A DNA stretch of 64,000 nucleotides from AP-15 sp035538335 (GTDB taxonomy: Bacteria; Pseudomonadota; Alphaproteobacteria; ATCC43930; CGMCC-115725). Where the stretch lies: the NCBI GenBank assembly GCA_035538335.1, contig DATLKN010000006.1:156789-220788 (forward strand), read 5' to 3'. Position 1 is the stretch's first letter; each line of letters opens with the position of its first letter. A program made the position numbers and the translations under genes. Positions 8,986 through 17,523 of the stretch are shown one piece after another. The notes beneath the pieces are model-generated. The model was not told where the DNA came from. It worked only from the letters and a program-made list of their open reading frames with translations, and did not search any database.

Positions 8986-9860
8986 TGCTGGGTCGCGGCG
9001 AAGAGCCCGGTCGGGCGGAACAACAGGGTCAGGATCAGGACGACGAAAGAGACGATGACCGCCTGCGCCGGGCTGACCCACAAGGATGCATAAGATTCGA
9101 GCAGGCTGATGAAGATCGCGGCAGCGACCGAACCGGCGAGGTTGCCCATGCCGCCGACGACGACGACGATGAAGGCCCGCAAGATCCAGTCGAACCCCAT
9201 CGTGGGCTCGACGCCGACGAGCGGACCGAACAATACCCCACTTGCTCCGGCCATCGCGGAGCCGATGGCGAAGACGACCAGCAGCACGCGCGGCACCGGG
9301 ATGCCCATCGCCTGCGCCATCACGCGGTCCTGTGTCGTGGCGCGAATCCAGATGCCCCAGGTGCCGTGTTTGAGGAACAGCCAGAAGCCGCCGATGATCG
9401 CCGCCGAGAGCCCCGCGATCAGCAGGCGGTAGAGTGGGTAGTCGAGGTAGAACAGCTTGATCGAGCCGCCGAAAGGTTCCGGAAGCTTGCGCGCGACCGG
9501 GCCGAACTGCCACAGCGCGTAGTTCTGCAGGACGAGCGACAGGCCGAAGGTAGCGAGGATCGTCGTCAGCGGGTCGCGTCCGAGCAGCGGCCGCAAGGTG
9601 GTCAGATAGATCCCGGCACCGAGGACTGCGACCACCAGCGAGGCGGCGATCAGCGCGAGCCAGAAACTATTGGTCGCCGCGAATGTGAGAACGGCGACAT
9701 AGGCGCCGAGCATCAGGAACTCGCCATGCGCGAAATTGACGACGTCCATGATGCCGAAAATGAGGGTCAGCCCCGAGGCAACGAGCGCGAGGATCATGCC
9801 GCTGACGAGGCCGTTCAACGTCTGGATGACGATCTGCGCGAAGGAAACGCCCATATTCAT
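8982..9860 (-). CDS. livH: Branched-chain-amino-acid-type ABC transporter permease LivH
   Basis: Inner-membrane permease of the same system, 292 aa, about eight membrane segments. Typical LivH signatures are the N-terminal QTLNGLVSGMILALVASGL, the MDVVNFAHGEFLMLGAY motif and a C-terminal ILRAFIVVVVGGMGNLAGS. It is separated from livF by 120 bases that contain a GC-rich inverted repeat (9901-9944), the only sizeable gap in the permease-ATPase run; the ribosome-binding site for livH lies between the repeat and the start. Confidence 0.94.
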   Translation of the reverse strand: MNMGVSFAQIVIQTLNGLVSGMILALVASGLTLIFGIMDVVNFAHGEFLMLGAYVAVLTFAATNSFWLALIAASLVVAVLGAGIYLTTLRPLLGRDPLTTILATFGLSLVLQNYALWQFGPVARKLPEPFGGSIKLFYLDYPLYRLLIAGLSAAIIGGFWLFLKHGTWGIWIRATTQDRVMAQAMGIPVPRVLLVVFAIGSAMAGASGVLFGPLVGVEPTMGFDWILRAFIVVVVGGMGNLAGSVAAAIFISLLESYASLWVSPAQAVIVSFVVLILTLLFRPTGLFAATQQ

Positions 9861-9900
9861 GCCGCGGGTCCCTCGCTCTGCCCGGAGTACCCCCTCCCAA

Positions 9901-9944
9901 CCCTCCCCCGCATGCGGGGGAGGGTTGGGGTGGGGGCGGGGTGA
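9901..9944. repeat. GC-rich inverted repeat between livF and livH
   Basis: Second copy of the element at 55-102: CCCT/AGGG arms around CCCCCGCATGCGGGGG, with the G-rich tail TTGGGGTGGGGGCGGGG. It lies inside the liv transcription unit between the ATPase and permease genes, where a stable hairpin could set relative expression by protecting or terminating the mRNA. Confidence 0.8.
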
Positions 9945-9980
9945 TGGGCCACTGCGAGAGGATTTTCCACGGGCCGCCTC

Positions 9981-10718
9981 TCAAACCCCCAGATAGCGGT
10001 GGATGACTTCGTCGTCGGGGCGCAATTCGGCCGATCTCGCGTGGTGGCGCACTTCGCCCTTTTCCATAAAATAGACGCGCTCGCTCGCTTCCAAGGTCAG
10101 CGGCACGTTCTGCTCGACGAGCAGGATCGCGACGCCCTGGTCGTGCAGCAAAGCGATGATGTCGCGGATCTGCGAGACCATCCGCGGCATCAGCCCTTCC
10201 GTCGGCTCGTCGAGCAGGATCACCTTCGGCTCGAGCATCATCGCGCGGGCGATCGCCAGCATTTGCTGTTCGCCGCCCGACAATGTCCCGCCCGGCTGCG
10301 TCCGGCGTTCGGCGAGTACCGGAAACCGCTCGAAGACGAGGTCGAGCAGCGCCTTCTTTTGCGCGTCGCCGACGCCGCGGCGATCGAGCCCGGTGCGCAG
10401 ATTCTCGATAACGGTCAGCAAGCGAAAGATCCGGCGTTCTTCGGGAACATAGGCGACCCCGAGGCGCGCCAGGCGATGCGCGGGAAGACCGCGGATCGAA
10501 TTCCCTTCGAAGCGGACGTCGCCCTCGCTGGGCGGCACGAGGCCCATGACGGCCTTCAAGGTCGTGCTCTTGCCGACGCCGTTGCGGCCGATCAGGCCTA
10601 CCACCTCGCCGCGCCCGACGGTCAGCGAGACGCCGTGCAGGATGTGGCTCTTGCCGTAATAGGTATGGATCCCCTCGACCTCGACGAGAGGTTCGCCCGC
10701 CCCCTCGGAAGCGCTCAT
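9981..10718 (-). CDS. livF: ABC transporter ATP-binding protein LivF
   Basis: One of two ATPases energising the Liv-type importer. 245 aa with Walker A GRNGVGKS at residues 44-51, signature LSGGE at 146-150, Walker B VILLDEP at 166-172 and switch histidine-equivalent region ILLVEQNV. The short form without the C-terminal LivG-type tail and the MPRMVSQI stretch after Walker B are typical of LivF. The ATG at 10716-10718 overlaps the livG stop as ATGA; the longer frame upstream is not coding. Confidence 0.94.
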   Translation of the reverse strand: MSASEGAGEPLVEVEGIHTYYGKSHILHGVSLTVGRGEVVGLIGRNGVGKSTTLKAVMGLVPPSEGDVRFEGNSIRGLPAHRLARLGVAYVPEERRIFRLLTVIENLRTGLDRRGVGDAQKKALLDLVFERFPVLAERRTQPGGTLSGGEQQMLAIARAMMLEPKVILLDEPTEGLMPRMVSQIRDIIALLHDQGVAILLVEQNVPLTLEASERVYFMEKGEVRHHARSAELRPDDEVIHRYLGV

Positions 10719-11491
10719 GTCTTCAGATAAACCTCCACCACCCGCGGATTGGCCTGGATCTCGCCCGGCGTCCCCTCGGCGAGGATCTCGCCGTAATGCA
10801 GCACGGTGATGCGGTGCGCCAGCTCCATGACGACCTGCATGTCGTGCTCGACGATGAGGATCGTCAGATCGCGGGCGATGCGCCGCACCAACTCCATCGT
10901 TTCGTGTGTCTCGGCGGCGCTCATCCCGGCGGTCGGCTCGTCCAGGCAAAGGACTTTCGGCTCGGTTGCAAGGGCGATGCCGATTTCGAGGTTGCGCTGC
11001 TCGCCATGCGACAGATTGGAGGCGAGCTCGTCTGCCTTCTGCCGCAGCCCGACCGCCGCCAGTGCTGCGTCGGCCTTCTCGGCAATGTCGAGAAGCGAAC
11101 GGTGATGCGCAATCAGGTTCCAGCTGTGCCGGCGCGATTGGGCGGCGATGCGCACGTTCTCGAAGACGGTGACGTTGGGCATGATGTTGGTGATCTGGTA
11201 CGAGCGCGCGATACCCTTCTGCGAGATGCGATCGGGCGACGACCCGGTGATGTCCTCGCCGGCGAACAGAATGCGGCCGGACGAGGGACGCAGCACGCCG
11301 GTCAGGCAGTTGAAGAACGTGCTTTTGCCGGCGCCGTTGGGGCCGATGATGGCACGCACCTCGCCCTCGGCGAGGGCGAAGCTGACCCGGTTGAGGGCCG
11401 TCAGGCCGCCGAACCGGATGGTCAGCTCCTCGGTCGAAAGAATAGGCGCCGCGGCATCGCCCGCCGCGGCGCCGGGGGGCTCGCCCGCCAT
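10715..11491 (-). CDS. livG: ABC transporter ATP-binding protein LivG
   Basis: Second ATPase of the Liv-type importer, 258 aa. Walker A GPNGAGKS at residues 50-57, signature LSHGE at 160-164 (His replacing the second Gly, usual in LivG), Walker B VLCLDEP at 180-186, and the LivG-typical GIARSYQITNIMPNVTVFEN Q-loop region. The last residues GEIQANPRVVEVYLKT are the standard LivG end. It starts 21 bases after the binding-protein stop and overlaps livF by four bases. Confidence 0.95.
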   Translation of the reverse strand: MAGEPPGAAAGDAAAPILSTEELTIRFGGLTALNRVSFALAEGEVRAIIGPNGAGKSTFFNCLTGVLRPSSGRILFAGEDITGSSPDRISQKGIARSYQITNIMPNVTVFENVRIAAQSRRHSWNLIAHHRSLLDIAEKADAALAAVGLRQKADELASNLSHGEQRNLEIGIALATEPKVLCLDEPTAGMSAAETHETMELVRRIARDLTILIVEHDMQVVMELAHRITVLHYGEILAEGTPGEIQANPRVVEVYLKT

Positions 11492-11512
11492 AAATGCCTG
11501 CTGCGGCCGGTC

Positions 11513-12802
11513 CTAGGCCGAGAGCGTGCAGGCCGGCGGCACCACCGTCTTCTGCCAGGGGACGATCTCGTGGACCTGATAGGTGCCGCCCTTCATCGTG
11601 AAGATGACCTCTTCGACGAAGGCCTGATGGTCGGCCTTGCGCAGGATCTTGTCGCCGGTCGGGAAGTCGTAGCTCGCCTTCATGCGCAGCCCTTCGAGGG
11701 CGGCGATCAATTTGTCGCTGTCGGCGCGGCCCTGGAACTTCGATTTTTCGATGCCGAGCTTCAGGCAGTTCATCGCCTCGAAATTCGACTGCACATAGCG
11801 GTCGGGCAGCGGGTTCGTAAGGCCGGCCTTCTTCAGGCGCGGCACGGCCTCGTTGTAGAAGGCGTGCAGGTAGGGCGTGTTGAGGGCGGCCGGCTTGAAC
11901 ACCGGCACATAACGGTCGATGCCGATAAAGCCTTCGATCTTGTTGCCCATCGCGGGGAGCTGGCTCGCCGACGCCATGGCGCCGTCGCCGGCCCATTGGT
12001 ATTTCTTGTGGAGGCCCAGATCATAGCCCTGGTTGATGATGTGGATGGCGTCCGGGCCGAAGAAGATGAAGAACAGCGCGTCGAAATCGCCGTTGATCTT
12101 CGACAGGAACGGCGTCATGTCGGGGGTGCCGAGCGGGATGCCGAGGGTGCCGGCGACCGAGCCGCCGTTCTCCTTGATCCCGTTGGCGTAGGCGTCGCGC
12201 GTCGACTGCCCCCAGGCGTAATCGACATAGGCAATAAACCAGCGCTTGCCGATCTTGTTGACCATGTAGGGGGTGAACGCCTTCGCCTGCCCCGGCGCGA
12301 AATCGTACGGCCGGAAGGTGTATTTGTTGCAGTGCGAGGTCGTCAGCGTCGTGTCGAGGCAGACGCTGATCATGTTGACGACCTTGTGCTCGACGAAGAC
12401 CGGCACGCAGGCGAGACAGATGTTCGACAGATAACCGCCGACATGGGCATCGATCTCGTCTTCGGTGACGAGCTTTTCGACCGCGCGCCGCCCAGTGTCG
12501 GGCTTTGACTGGTCGTCGGCGACGACCAACTCGACCGGCCGGCCGAGGATGCCGCCGTTCTTGTTGATGCGGTCGACCGCCATCTGCAGCCCGATCAGCG
12601 CCGTCTTGCCGCCGAGCGCGGCGACCCCGGTCAGCGGCTGCTCGGTGCCGATCTTGTACGGCTTGGCGGCGCCGAAGGCGCGCTGCCACACCATCGGCAT
12701 CGCCACCGCCGCGCCGATTGCGCCCGCTCCGAGCCCGAGCACCCGGCGGCGGCGAATGGCGCCAGGTGCCGCGATCTTCTGCGCCTCATCCCGATCGAAC
12801 AT
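11513..12802 (-). CDS. Periplasmic substrate-binding protein of a Liv/amide-type ABC transporter
   Basis: Captures the substrate for LivGFHM. The 429-aa precursor begins with a twin-arginine-like leader (RRRRVLGLGAGAIGAAVAM) and then the type-I periplasmic-binding fold: IGTEQPLTGVAALGGKTALIG, INKNGGILGRPVELVVADDQ, and a C-terminal region with QVHEIVPWQKT. Such proteins bind branched-chain amino acids, amides, urea or aromatic acids; the pocket cannot be assigned by eye. The start ATG at 12800-12802 has a GGGAGG ribosome-binding site. It heads the livJ-G-F-H-M order and lies 115 bases downstream of the luciferase-like gene on the same strand. Confidence 0.92.
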   Translation of the reverse strand: MFDRDEAQKIAAPGAIRRRRVLGLGAGAIGAAVAMPMVWQRAFGAAKPYKIGTEQPLTGVAALGGKTALIGLQMAVDRINKNGGILGRPVELVVADDQSKPDTGRRAVEKLVTEDEIDAHVGGYLSNICLACVPVFVEHKVVNMISVCLDTTLTTSHCNKYTFRPYDFAPGQAKAFTPYMVNKIGKRWFIAYVDYAWGQSTRDAYANGIKENGGSVAGTLGIPLGTPDMTPFLSKINGDFDALFFIFFGPDAIHIINQGYDLGLHKKYQWAGDGAMASASQLPAMGNKIEGFIGIDRYVPVFKPAALNTPYLHAFYNEAVPRLKKAGLTNPLPDRYVQSNFEAMNCLKLGIEKSKFQGRADSDKLIAALEGLRMKASYDFPTGDKILRKADHQAFVEEVIFTMKGGTYQVHEIVPWQKTVVPPACTLSA

Positions 12803-12917
12803 TTCTAATGCCTCCCGTCTTTGAATTATCGCGCTCCACCATAACGCGACGCACCGCAACCGGCAAATCGACGCAATTTCCGGGCCGCGCCGGCGCCGCG
12901 GTCCGGCGGCGCAATTC

Positions 12918-13937
12918 TCATCGCCAAGCCGCGCCGAGGCGTTCGATAGCGCGTTCTGGCTCGCGCCCCAACAGGCCGAGCGCCAGCTCGTCGACGCCGG
13001 CGCGGCGATAAGACGCGGCCCGATGGAGACAATCTTCGGCCGTCCCGGCGATCGCGAACGCGTCGACAAACCGGTCGTCGAGCACTGCCGCGGCCGCTTC
13101 GCCGCTGTCCAACCGGTCGACGCAGCGCGCGAATTCCGCTTCCGCAATCCCGCTGCCGCCGGCGATCGCGGCGCGCCGCGCCGGCCGGCCCTCGGCGTTG
13201 CGCCAGAACTGCACGAGCATCGCCCCGAGCGCGCAGCGAGCGATTTCGCGCGCCTCCTCGCGCCGCGGACGCACGGCGCACGGCACGTATTGCACGACCC
13301 GCAAAGGCTCTCTCCGCTTGCACAGGGCGGTTTCGCGAAGCAGGCCGACGGCGCGCTCGCTGTAGGCCAGTGGCGACAGGTTCGAGATGATGAGGCCGTC
13401 GGCGAGCCTGCCGCACAGCCGCAGGCTGTTGTCGCCGACGGCAGCCATATAGATCGGCATGTCGGGACGCGGCGGCCGGTAGCCGAGCCTCGCCCCCTCG
13501 ACCCGGAACACGCGGCCGCGATAGCTGACCTCCTCGCCGGCGAGCATGCCGCGCACGATGTGCATCGCATCGCGCAGCGCACTCGTCGGGCGATCCCACG
13601 CATGGCCCATGCGCTCGACCGCCGCACCGATACCGGCCCCAATCCCCAGCACGGCGCGGCCGCTCGACAGCTCGTCGAGCGCCCCGAACTCCATCGCGAT
13701 CAGGCTCGGGTGGCGGTTATAGGGATTGACGACGCCGACCCCGATCGCGAGCCGCGCGGTCGCCGCGGCGACGGCCGCGGCAGCCGGCAGCGCGCCGCGC
13801 TCGAATGGGTTCTCGGCAAGCCACAGCGCGGCAAAGCCCGCCCTCTCGGCGCGGCGGGCGAGATCAACGACGGCAAGCGGGCTCAGGGCGCCGGAAAGCC
13901 GCAGCGCGAGGCGCGGCAGCCCGGCTGCATCGCTCAT
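12918..13937 (-). CDS. LLM-class flavin/F420-dependent oxidoreductase
   Basis: Bacterial-luciferase-like TIM barrel enzyme, 339 aa, using FMN or F420. Visible landmarks are GFAALWLAENPF near the N-terminus, the GVGVVNPYNRHPSLIAME strand-loop, LSSGRAVLGIGAG, and the late IAGTAEDCLHRAASYRRAGVDEL segment typical of MER-like reductases. Its ATG overlaps the stop of the NTF2-like gene as ATGA, so the two are probably translated together. Placement directly upstream of an importer suggests that the imported compound, or a relative, is its substrate; that is inference. Confidence 0.85.
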   Translation of the reverse strand: MSDAAGLPRLALRLSGALSPLAVVDLARRAERAGFAALWLAENPFERGALPAAAAVAAATARLAIGVGVVNPYNRHPSLIAMEFGALDELSSGRAVLGIGAGIGAAVERMGHAWDRPTSALRDAMHIVRGMLAGEEVSYRGRVFRVEGARLGYRPPRPDMPIYMAAVGDNSLRLCGRLADGLIISNLSPLAYSERAVGLLRETALCKRREPLRVVQYVPCAVRPRREEAREIARCALGAMLVQFWRNAEGRPARRAAIAGGSGIAEAEFARCVDRLDSGEAAAAVLDDRFVDAFAIAGTAEDCLHRAASYRRAGVDELALGLLGREPERAIERLGAAWR

Positions 13938-14395
13938 ATGCCGCCCGGGCGCGGGGCGCTGCTCGCCGGCGAGAAATGCACATGGACGACGCACCAGTCG
14001 CCTTCTTGCTTGCGGAACACCATCGTCGCGCGCGAAACGAAGGCCTCGCCATAGGGCCGCGAGGGCGGCGGGCCGGGGCCGATCCAATCCGATTGCGTGT
14101 GGCGCTCGCACCACAGCACAGCGAGCTCGCCCGACACCACCCCGCCGATGTCGAACGGCGTCCAATAGCTCGACCTGACGCGGCTCTGATAATATTGCCA
14201 AAGCCGCGTCCAATGCTCGCGCCCGCGGTAGGTATGGCCGTTCAGGTTGAAGAACCTGGCCTCGGGATCCGCGCTCCAGATATCCTGCAGCTTCTGCCAA
14301 TCGAAAGACGCATTCGCCTCGAGATATTCGGCGAGCCGCTCGAGCAGACGCCGGCGGTCCTCCGCCGTCCCGCCGACGAGGGCTGCCTCGCTCAC
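13934..14395 (-). CDS. NTF2-like (SnoaL/DUF4440-type) protein
   Basis: 153-aa protein with the cone-shaped NTF2-like fold signature: N-terminal helix (AEYLEANASFDWQKLQDIWSAD), an NLNGHTYRGREHWTRLWQYY loop, then the strand pairs GELAVLWCERHTQSDW and ATMVFRKQEGDWCVVHVHFS. Family members act as small-molecule isomerases, cyclases or accessory subunits; nothing here fixes the reaction. It uses a GTG start three bases after the DUF502 stop and overlaps the luciferase-like gene by four bases. Confidence 0.82.
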   Translation of the reverse strand: MSEAALVGGTAEDRRRLLERLAEYLEANASFDWQKLQDIWSADPEARFFNLNGHTYRGREHWTRLWQYYQSRVRSSYWTPFDIGGVVSGELAVLWCERHTQSDWIGPGPPPSRPYGEAFVSRATMVFRKQEGDWCVVHVHFSPASSAPRPGGI

Positions 14396-14398
14396 GCG

Positions 14399-15163
14399 CT
14401 AGCCCTCCGCCGCGGCGCTGTCGGGGCTGCGATCGTGCATGGCGGCAGGCTCCTCCTGCGGCAGCGGCGGGTGCACGGGCGCCGGCGGACGGCGGTCGGC
14501 CGGAGTGACGATGCCGCCCGAGATCACCAGCTTCAGGCCCTCCTCGACAGTCATCGCCAGCGGCACGACATCGCGGCGCTGAACGAAGACGAGATAGCCC
14601 GAAGTCGGGTTCGGCGTCGTCGGGATCAGCACGCTCACCAGCTCCTCGCGCGAGAAATCCTGGATCTCGCCTTCGAGACGGCCTGTGATAAAGCCCAAGG
14701 TCCACATCTCGCGGCGCGGAAACTCGATCAGCACCACTTCGCGGAACGTCTTCGACTGTTTTGCGAGAACCGTCTCGAAGATCTGTTTGACGGCAGCGTA
14801 AAGGCCGCGGATGAACGGCATGCGGCCGAGGATGCGCTCCGACAGCCGCACGAAGACCCGGCCGAGATAGCCGGCGGCGACCGCACCGATCAAGGTGAGC
14901 CCGACGAGCGCCACGATCAGCCCGAGACCCGGGATGTGAAACGGCAGGTATCTGTTGGGGTTGTAGGCGTCGGGGAAGAGCGCGGCGACGCTCTGGTCGA
15001 TCAGATTGACGATCCACAGTGCGAGGTAAAAGGTCAGGCCGATCGGACCGGTGACGAGCAGCCCGGCGATCAGATAGGTGCGCAGCCTTTCCCGCAGCAG
15101 CACGCGCCGCTTGGGCGCGGGCGCCGCCCGGGCGCGCCGCCTCAACGACAATCGGTTAGCCAT
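14399..15163 (-). CDS. DUF502 family inner-membrane protein
   Basis: 254 aa with two strong membrane segments (YLIAGLLVTGPIGLTFYLAL and GLGLIVALVGLTLIGAVAAG) and the DUF502 landmarks YNPNRYLPFHIPGLGLIVA, RMPFIRGLYAAVKQIFETVL, FREVVLIEFPRREMWTLGF and SVLIPTTPNPTSGYLVFV. The family occurs in most bacteria and plant homologues (COV/LCV) exist, but its biochemical role is unknown. An Arg-rich N-terminus gives positive-inside topology. It is first in the tight DUF502-NTF2-LLM run. Confidence 0.9.
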   Translation of the reverse strand: MANRLSLRRRARAAPAPKRRVLLRERLRTYLIAGLLVTGPIGLTFYLALWIVNLIDQSVAALFPDAYNPNRYLPFHIPGLGLIVALVGLTLIGAVAAGYLGRVFVRLSERILGRMPFIRGLYAAVKQIFETVLAKQSKTFREVVLIEFPRREMWTLGFITGRLEGEIQDFSREELVSVLIPTTPNPTSGYLVFVQRRDVVPLAMTVEEGLKLVISGGIVTPADRRPPAPVHPPLPQEEPAAMHDRSPDSAAAEG

Positions 15164-15283
15164 CGACCGGGCCGAAGGGAAGCTATCGTCACACCGGAGT
15201 CACTGTCGCCGAGACGCCGAAAGGAGGCCGCGAGCGGCACGGCGCAGCCTACCCCAGCGGCGGCCGGAAATCCAATCCGTGGT

Positions 15284-15670
15284 CTACGCCGCCTCGCTGA
15301 GCAGTTCGTGGACCTGGCGGCGCAATTCGCCGGCGCGATAGGGTTTCTTCAACAGCGATCCGCGCAGGCTCGCGTCGCGCCGGTCGCGCACCCGATTGGC
15401 GAAGCCGGTGGCGAACAGGATCTTGAGATCGGGGCGCATCGCTTGCGCCTTCTCTGCGAGATCGATGCCGTCGAGCGATCCCGGCATCACGACATCGGTG
15501 AACAGCAGATCGATATGCAGCCGCGGGTGATCGAACAACAACCGATAGGCGGCGTCCGCCGAGGCGGCCTGCAGAATCCGGTAGCCGACCGCTTCCAGCA
15601 AGGTCACCGCGATATCGCGAACATCGGCGTCGTCCTCGACCACGAGAATCGTTTTTTCGGCTGCATCCAT
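15284..15670 (-). CDS. Single-domain response regulator (CheY-like receiver)
   Basis: 128-aa stand-alone receiver domain without an output domain. Acidic pocket E12-D13-D14, phospho-acceptor D59 in LLFTDVVMPG, conserved Thr in ILFATGFANR and Lys109 in LLKKPY are all present, so it should be phosphorylatable. The ATG at 15668-15670 gives exactly one receiver domain; the frame upstream to 15952 is not supported. No histidine kinase is in the window, so its partner is elsewhere. It shows the GxxDGIDLA loop typical of receivers also found at the end of hybrid kinases. Confidence 0.9.
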   Translation of the reverse strand: MDAAEKTILVVEDDADVRDIAVTLLEAVGYRILQAASADAAYRLLFDHPRLHIDLLFTDVVMPGSLDGIDLAEKAQAMRPDLKILFATGFANRVRDRRDASLRGSLLKKPYRAGELRRQVHELLSEAA

Positions 15671-15806
15671 ACAAACCGCTAACGCCGGTCGCCCGCGATT
15701 GCTCCATGCGAAGGGCGGATTTGCCTCGGATCGCGGCACGCTTGCGCCGCCCGGCTGAACTGGCGCATCTTCGCTCGCCGTCGTCGCCGCCACGGGAGAA
15801 GAGAGA

Positions 15807-17003
15807 ATGTTACAAATGGCCGCGCGCATGGGGGTGCTGGGCACGGAGACGGCGTTCGAGGTGCTGGCGCGCGCCAACGAGCTCGCCGCCGCGGGCCGCT
15901 CGATCATTAATTTGGGGATCGGCCAACCCGATTTCCCGACGCCGGCGCACATCGTCGAAGCAGGCAGGAAGGCACTCGCCGACGGCCACCACGGCTATAC
16001 GCCGGCGAACGGCATCCCGGCGTTGCGCCGCGCGGTCGCCGCCGATCTCTACCGCCGCCACCGGGTCGAGGTATCGCCCGACCAGGTGCTCGTCGTGCCG
16101 GGCGGCAAGGTGACGATGTTCTTCGCGATCCTGATGTTCGGCGAGCCGGGGGCCGAGATCCTCTATCCGAATCCGGGCTTTCCGATCTACGAGAGCGTCA
16201 TTCGCTTTTCCGGCGCGACGCCGGTGCCGGTGCCGTTGCACGAAAGCGCCGGCTTTTCGTTCAGCGCCGAGGAGGTGCTGGCAAAGATCACGCCACGGAC
16301 TCGGCTGCTGATCGTCAACAGCCCGGCCAACCCGACGGGCGGGGTCGTGCCGCGCCAAGAGCTGGACCGGCTCGTCGAGGGGCTCGAACGGCATCCGCAG
16401 GTCGCGGTGATGAGCGACGAGATTTACGGCGAAATTCTCTATGACGGAGCGGAGCACGCCAGCCTACTCGGCTATCCGCAGATCCAGGACCGCCTGATCC
16501 TTCTCGACGGCTGGAGCAAAACCTATGCGATGACCGGCTGGCGGATGGGCTATGGGGTGTGGCCCGAGCAGCTCTTCGCCGCCGCCGAGCGGCTCGCGAT
16601 CAACTGCCATTCCTGCGTCAATGCGGCCGCGCAATATGCCGGCATCGCCGCCCTCGAAGGACCGCGCGAGCCGGTCCGGCGAATGGTCGAAGCCTTTGCC
16701 GAGCGGCGGCAGATGATCATCGGCGCGCTCAACGCGCTGCCCGGCTTTCGCTGCGCCCGCCCGGGCGGCGCGTTTTATGCCTTCCCCAACATCGCCGGCA
16801 CCGGCTACGACGCCCGCGCGCTGCAACGCGAATTGCTCGAACGCGCCGGCGTCGCGGTCATCGCCGGCACCAGCTTCGGCGCCTTCGGCGAGGGCTATCT
16901 GCGCTTTTCCTACGCCAACAGCCTCGAGGCGATCGGCGAGGCAATCGAGCGGATTCGCCGGCTGCTCGGCAATCTCGGCAGCGAGGCGGCGGGCGGCGAG
17001 TGA
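15807..17003 (+). CDS. Class I/II PLP-dependent aminotransferase
   Basis: 398-aa fold-type I aminotransferase. Catalytic lysine K238 in GWSKTYAMTGWRMGY, the NSPANPTGG loop (N175), DEIY (residues 204-207) and RFSYANS near the end binding the substrate carboxylate are all visible. The N-terminal INLGIGQPDFPTP is typical of the aspartate/alanine aminotransferase Ia group. A GGGAGAAGAGAG ribosome-binding stretch precedes the ATG. The amino donor and acceptor cannot be decided by eye. It stands 88 bases before glnB on the same strand. Confidence 0.9.
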   Translation: MLQMAARMGVLGTETAFEVLARANELAAAGRSIINLGIGQPDFPTPAHIVEAGRKALADGHHGYTPANGIPALRRAVAADLYRRHRVEVSPDQVLVVPGGKVTMFFAILMFGEPGAEILYPNPGFPIYESVIRFSGATPVPVPLHESAGFSFSAEEVLAKITPRTRLLIVNSPANPTGGVVPRQELDRLVEGLERHPQVAVMSDEIYGEILYDGAEHASLLGYPQIQDRLILLDGWSKTYAMTGWRMGYGVWPEQLFAAAERLAINCHSCVNAAAQYAGIAALEGPREPVRRMVEAFAERRQMIIGALNALPGFRCARPGGAFYAFPNIAGTGYDARALQRELLERAGVAVIAGTSFGAFGEGYLRFSYANSLEAIGEAIERIRRLLGNLGSEAAGGE

Positions 17004-17004
17004 G

Positions 17005-17028
17005 CAAAAAACCCGCCGGCGGACGGGT
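17005..17028 (-). terminator. Terminator-like hairpin reading on the minus strand
   Basis: On the minus strand, ACCCG and CGGGT arms (or the inner CCGCCGGCGG palindrome) are followed by six T. It lies just after the aminotransferase stop but faces the other way, so it would stop transcripts arriving from the ftsH side that run antisense through glnB. Confidence 0.3.
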
Positions 17029-17091
17029 GGCATAGGTTATGCTTTGCCCGAGGTCGAGGAGCGTGCCTCGGCCTGGAGGGATGGAAATTCG

Positions 17092-17430
17092 ATGAAGAAG
17101 ATCGAGGCGATCATCAAACCCTTCAAGCTCGACGAAGTGAAAGAGGCGCTGCACGAGGTCGGCATCAAGGGGATCACCGTCACCGAAGCCAAGGGTTTCG
17201 GGCGGCAGAAGGGCCATACCGAGCTCTATCGCGGGGCCGAATACGTCGTCGATTTCCTGCCCAAGGTCAAAATCGAGGTGGTGATGGAGGATTCGCTGGT
17301 CGAGCGGGCGGTCGAGGCGATCCAGCAATCGGCCCATACCGGCCGCATCGGCGATGGCAAGATCTTCGTCACGACGATCGACGAAGCGATCCGCATCCGC
17401 ACCGGAGAGCGCGGGCCGGACGCGATCTGA
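17092..17430 (+). CDS. glnB: Nitrogen regulatory protein PII
   Basis: 112-aa trimeric signal protein sensing 2-oxoglutarate, ATP/ADP and, through uridylylation, glutamine. It begins MKKIEAIIKPFKLDEVKEAL, has the T-loop RQKGHTELYRGAEYVVDF with the uridylylation site Y51, the B-loop (HTGRIGDGKIFV) and the C-loop IRTGERGPDAI. In many alphaproteobacteria glnB is followed by glnA; here only a repeat and a convergent ftsH follow, so this copy stands alone. The in-frame extension to 16777 runs over the aminotransferase and is not coding. Confidence 0.96.
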   Translation: MKKIEAIIKPFKLDEVKEALHEVGIKGITVTEAKGFGRQKGHTELYRGAEYVVDFLPKVKIEVVMEDSLVERAVEAIQQSAHTGRIGDGKIFVTTIDEAIRIRTGERGPDAI

Positions 17431-17440
17431 ACTATTCCGT

Positions 17441-17510
17441 TGTCGTTGCGAGGCGCTCGCAGGGCGAGGAGGCAATCCCGTCGAGACTGCTCCGTTGCGC
17501 TCGCAAGGAC
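17441..17510. repeat. TCATTGCGAG-type repeat, copy 3 (degenerate)
   Basis: TCGTTGCGAGG, GGAGGCAATCCCG and GCTCGCAAGGA form a worn copy of the element, in the gap between convergent glnB and ftsH. Confidence 0.6.
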
Positions 17511-17523
17511 CGCCCCTTCCTGA

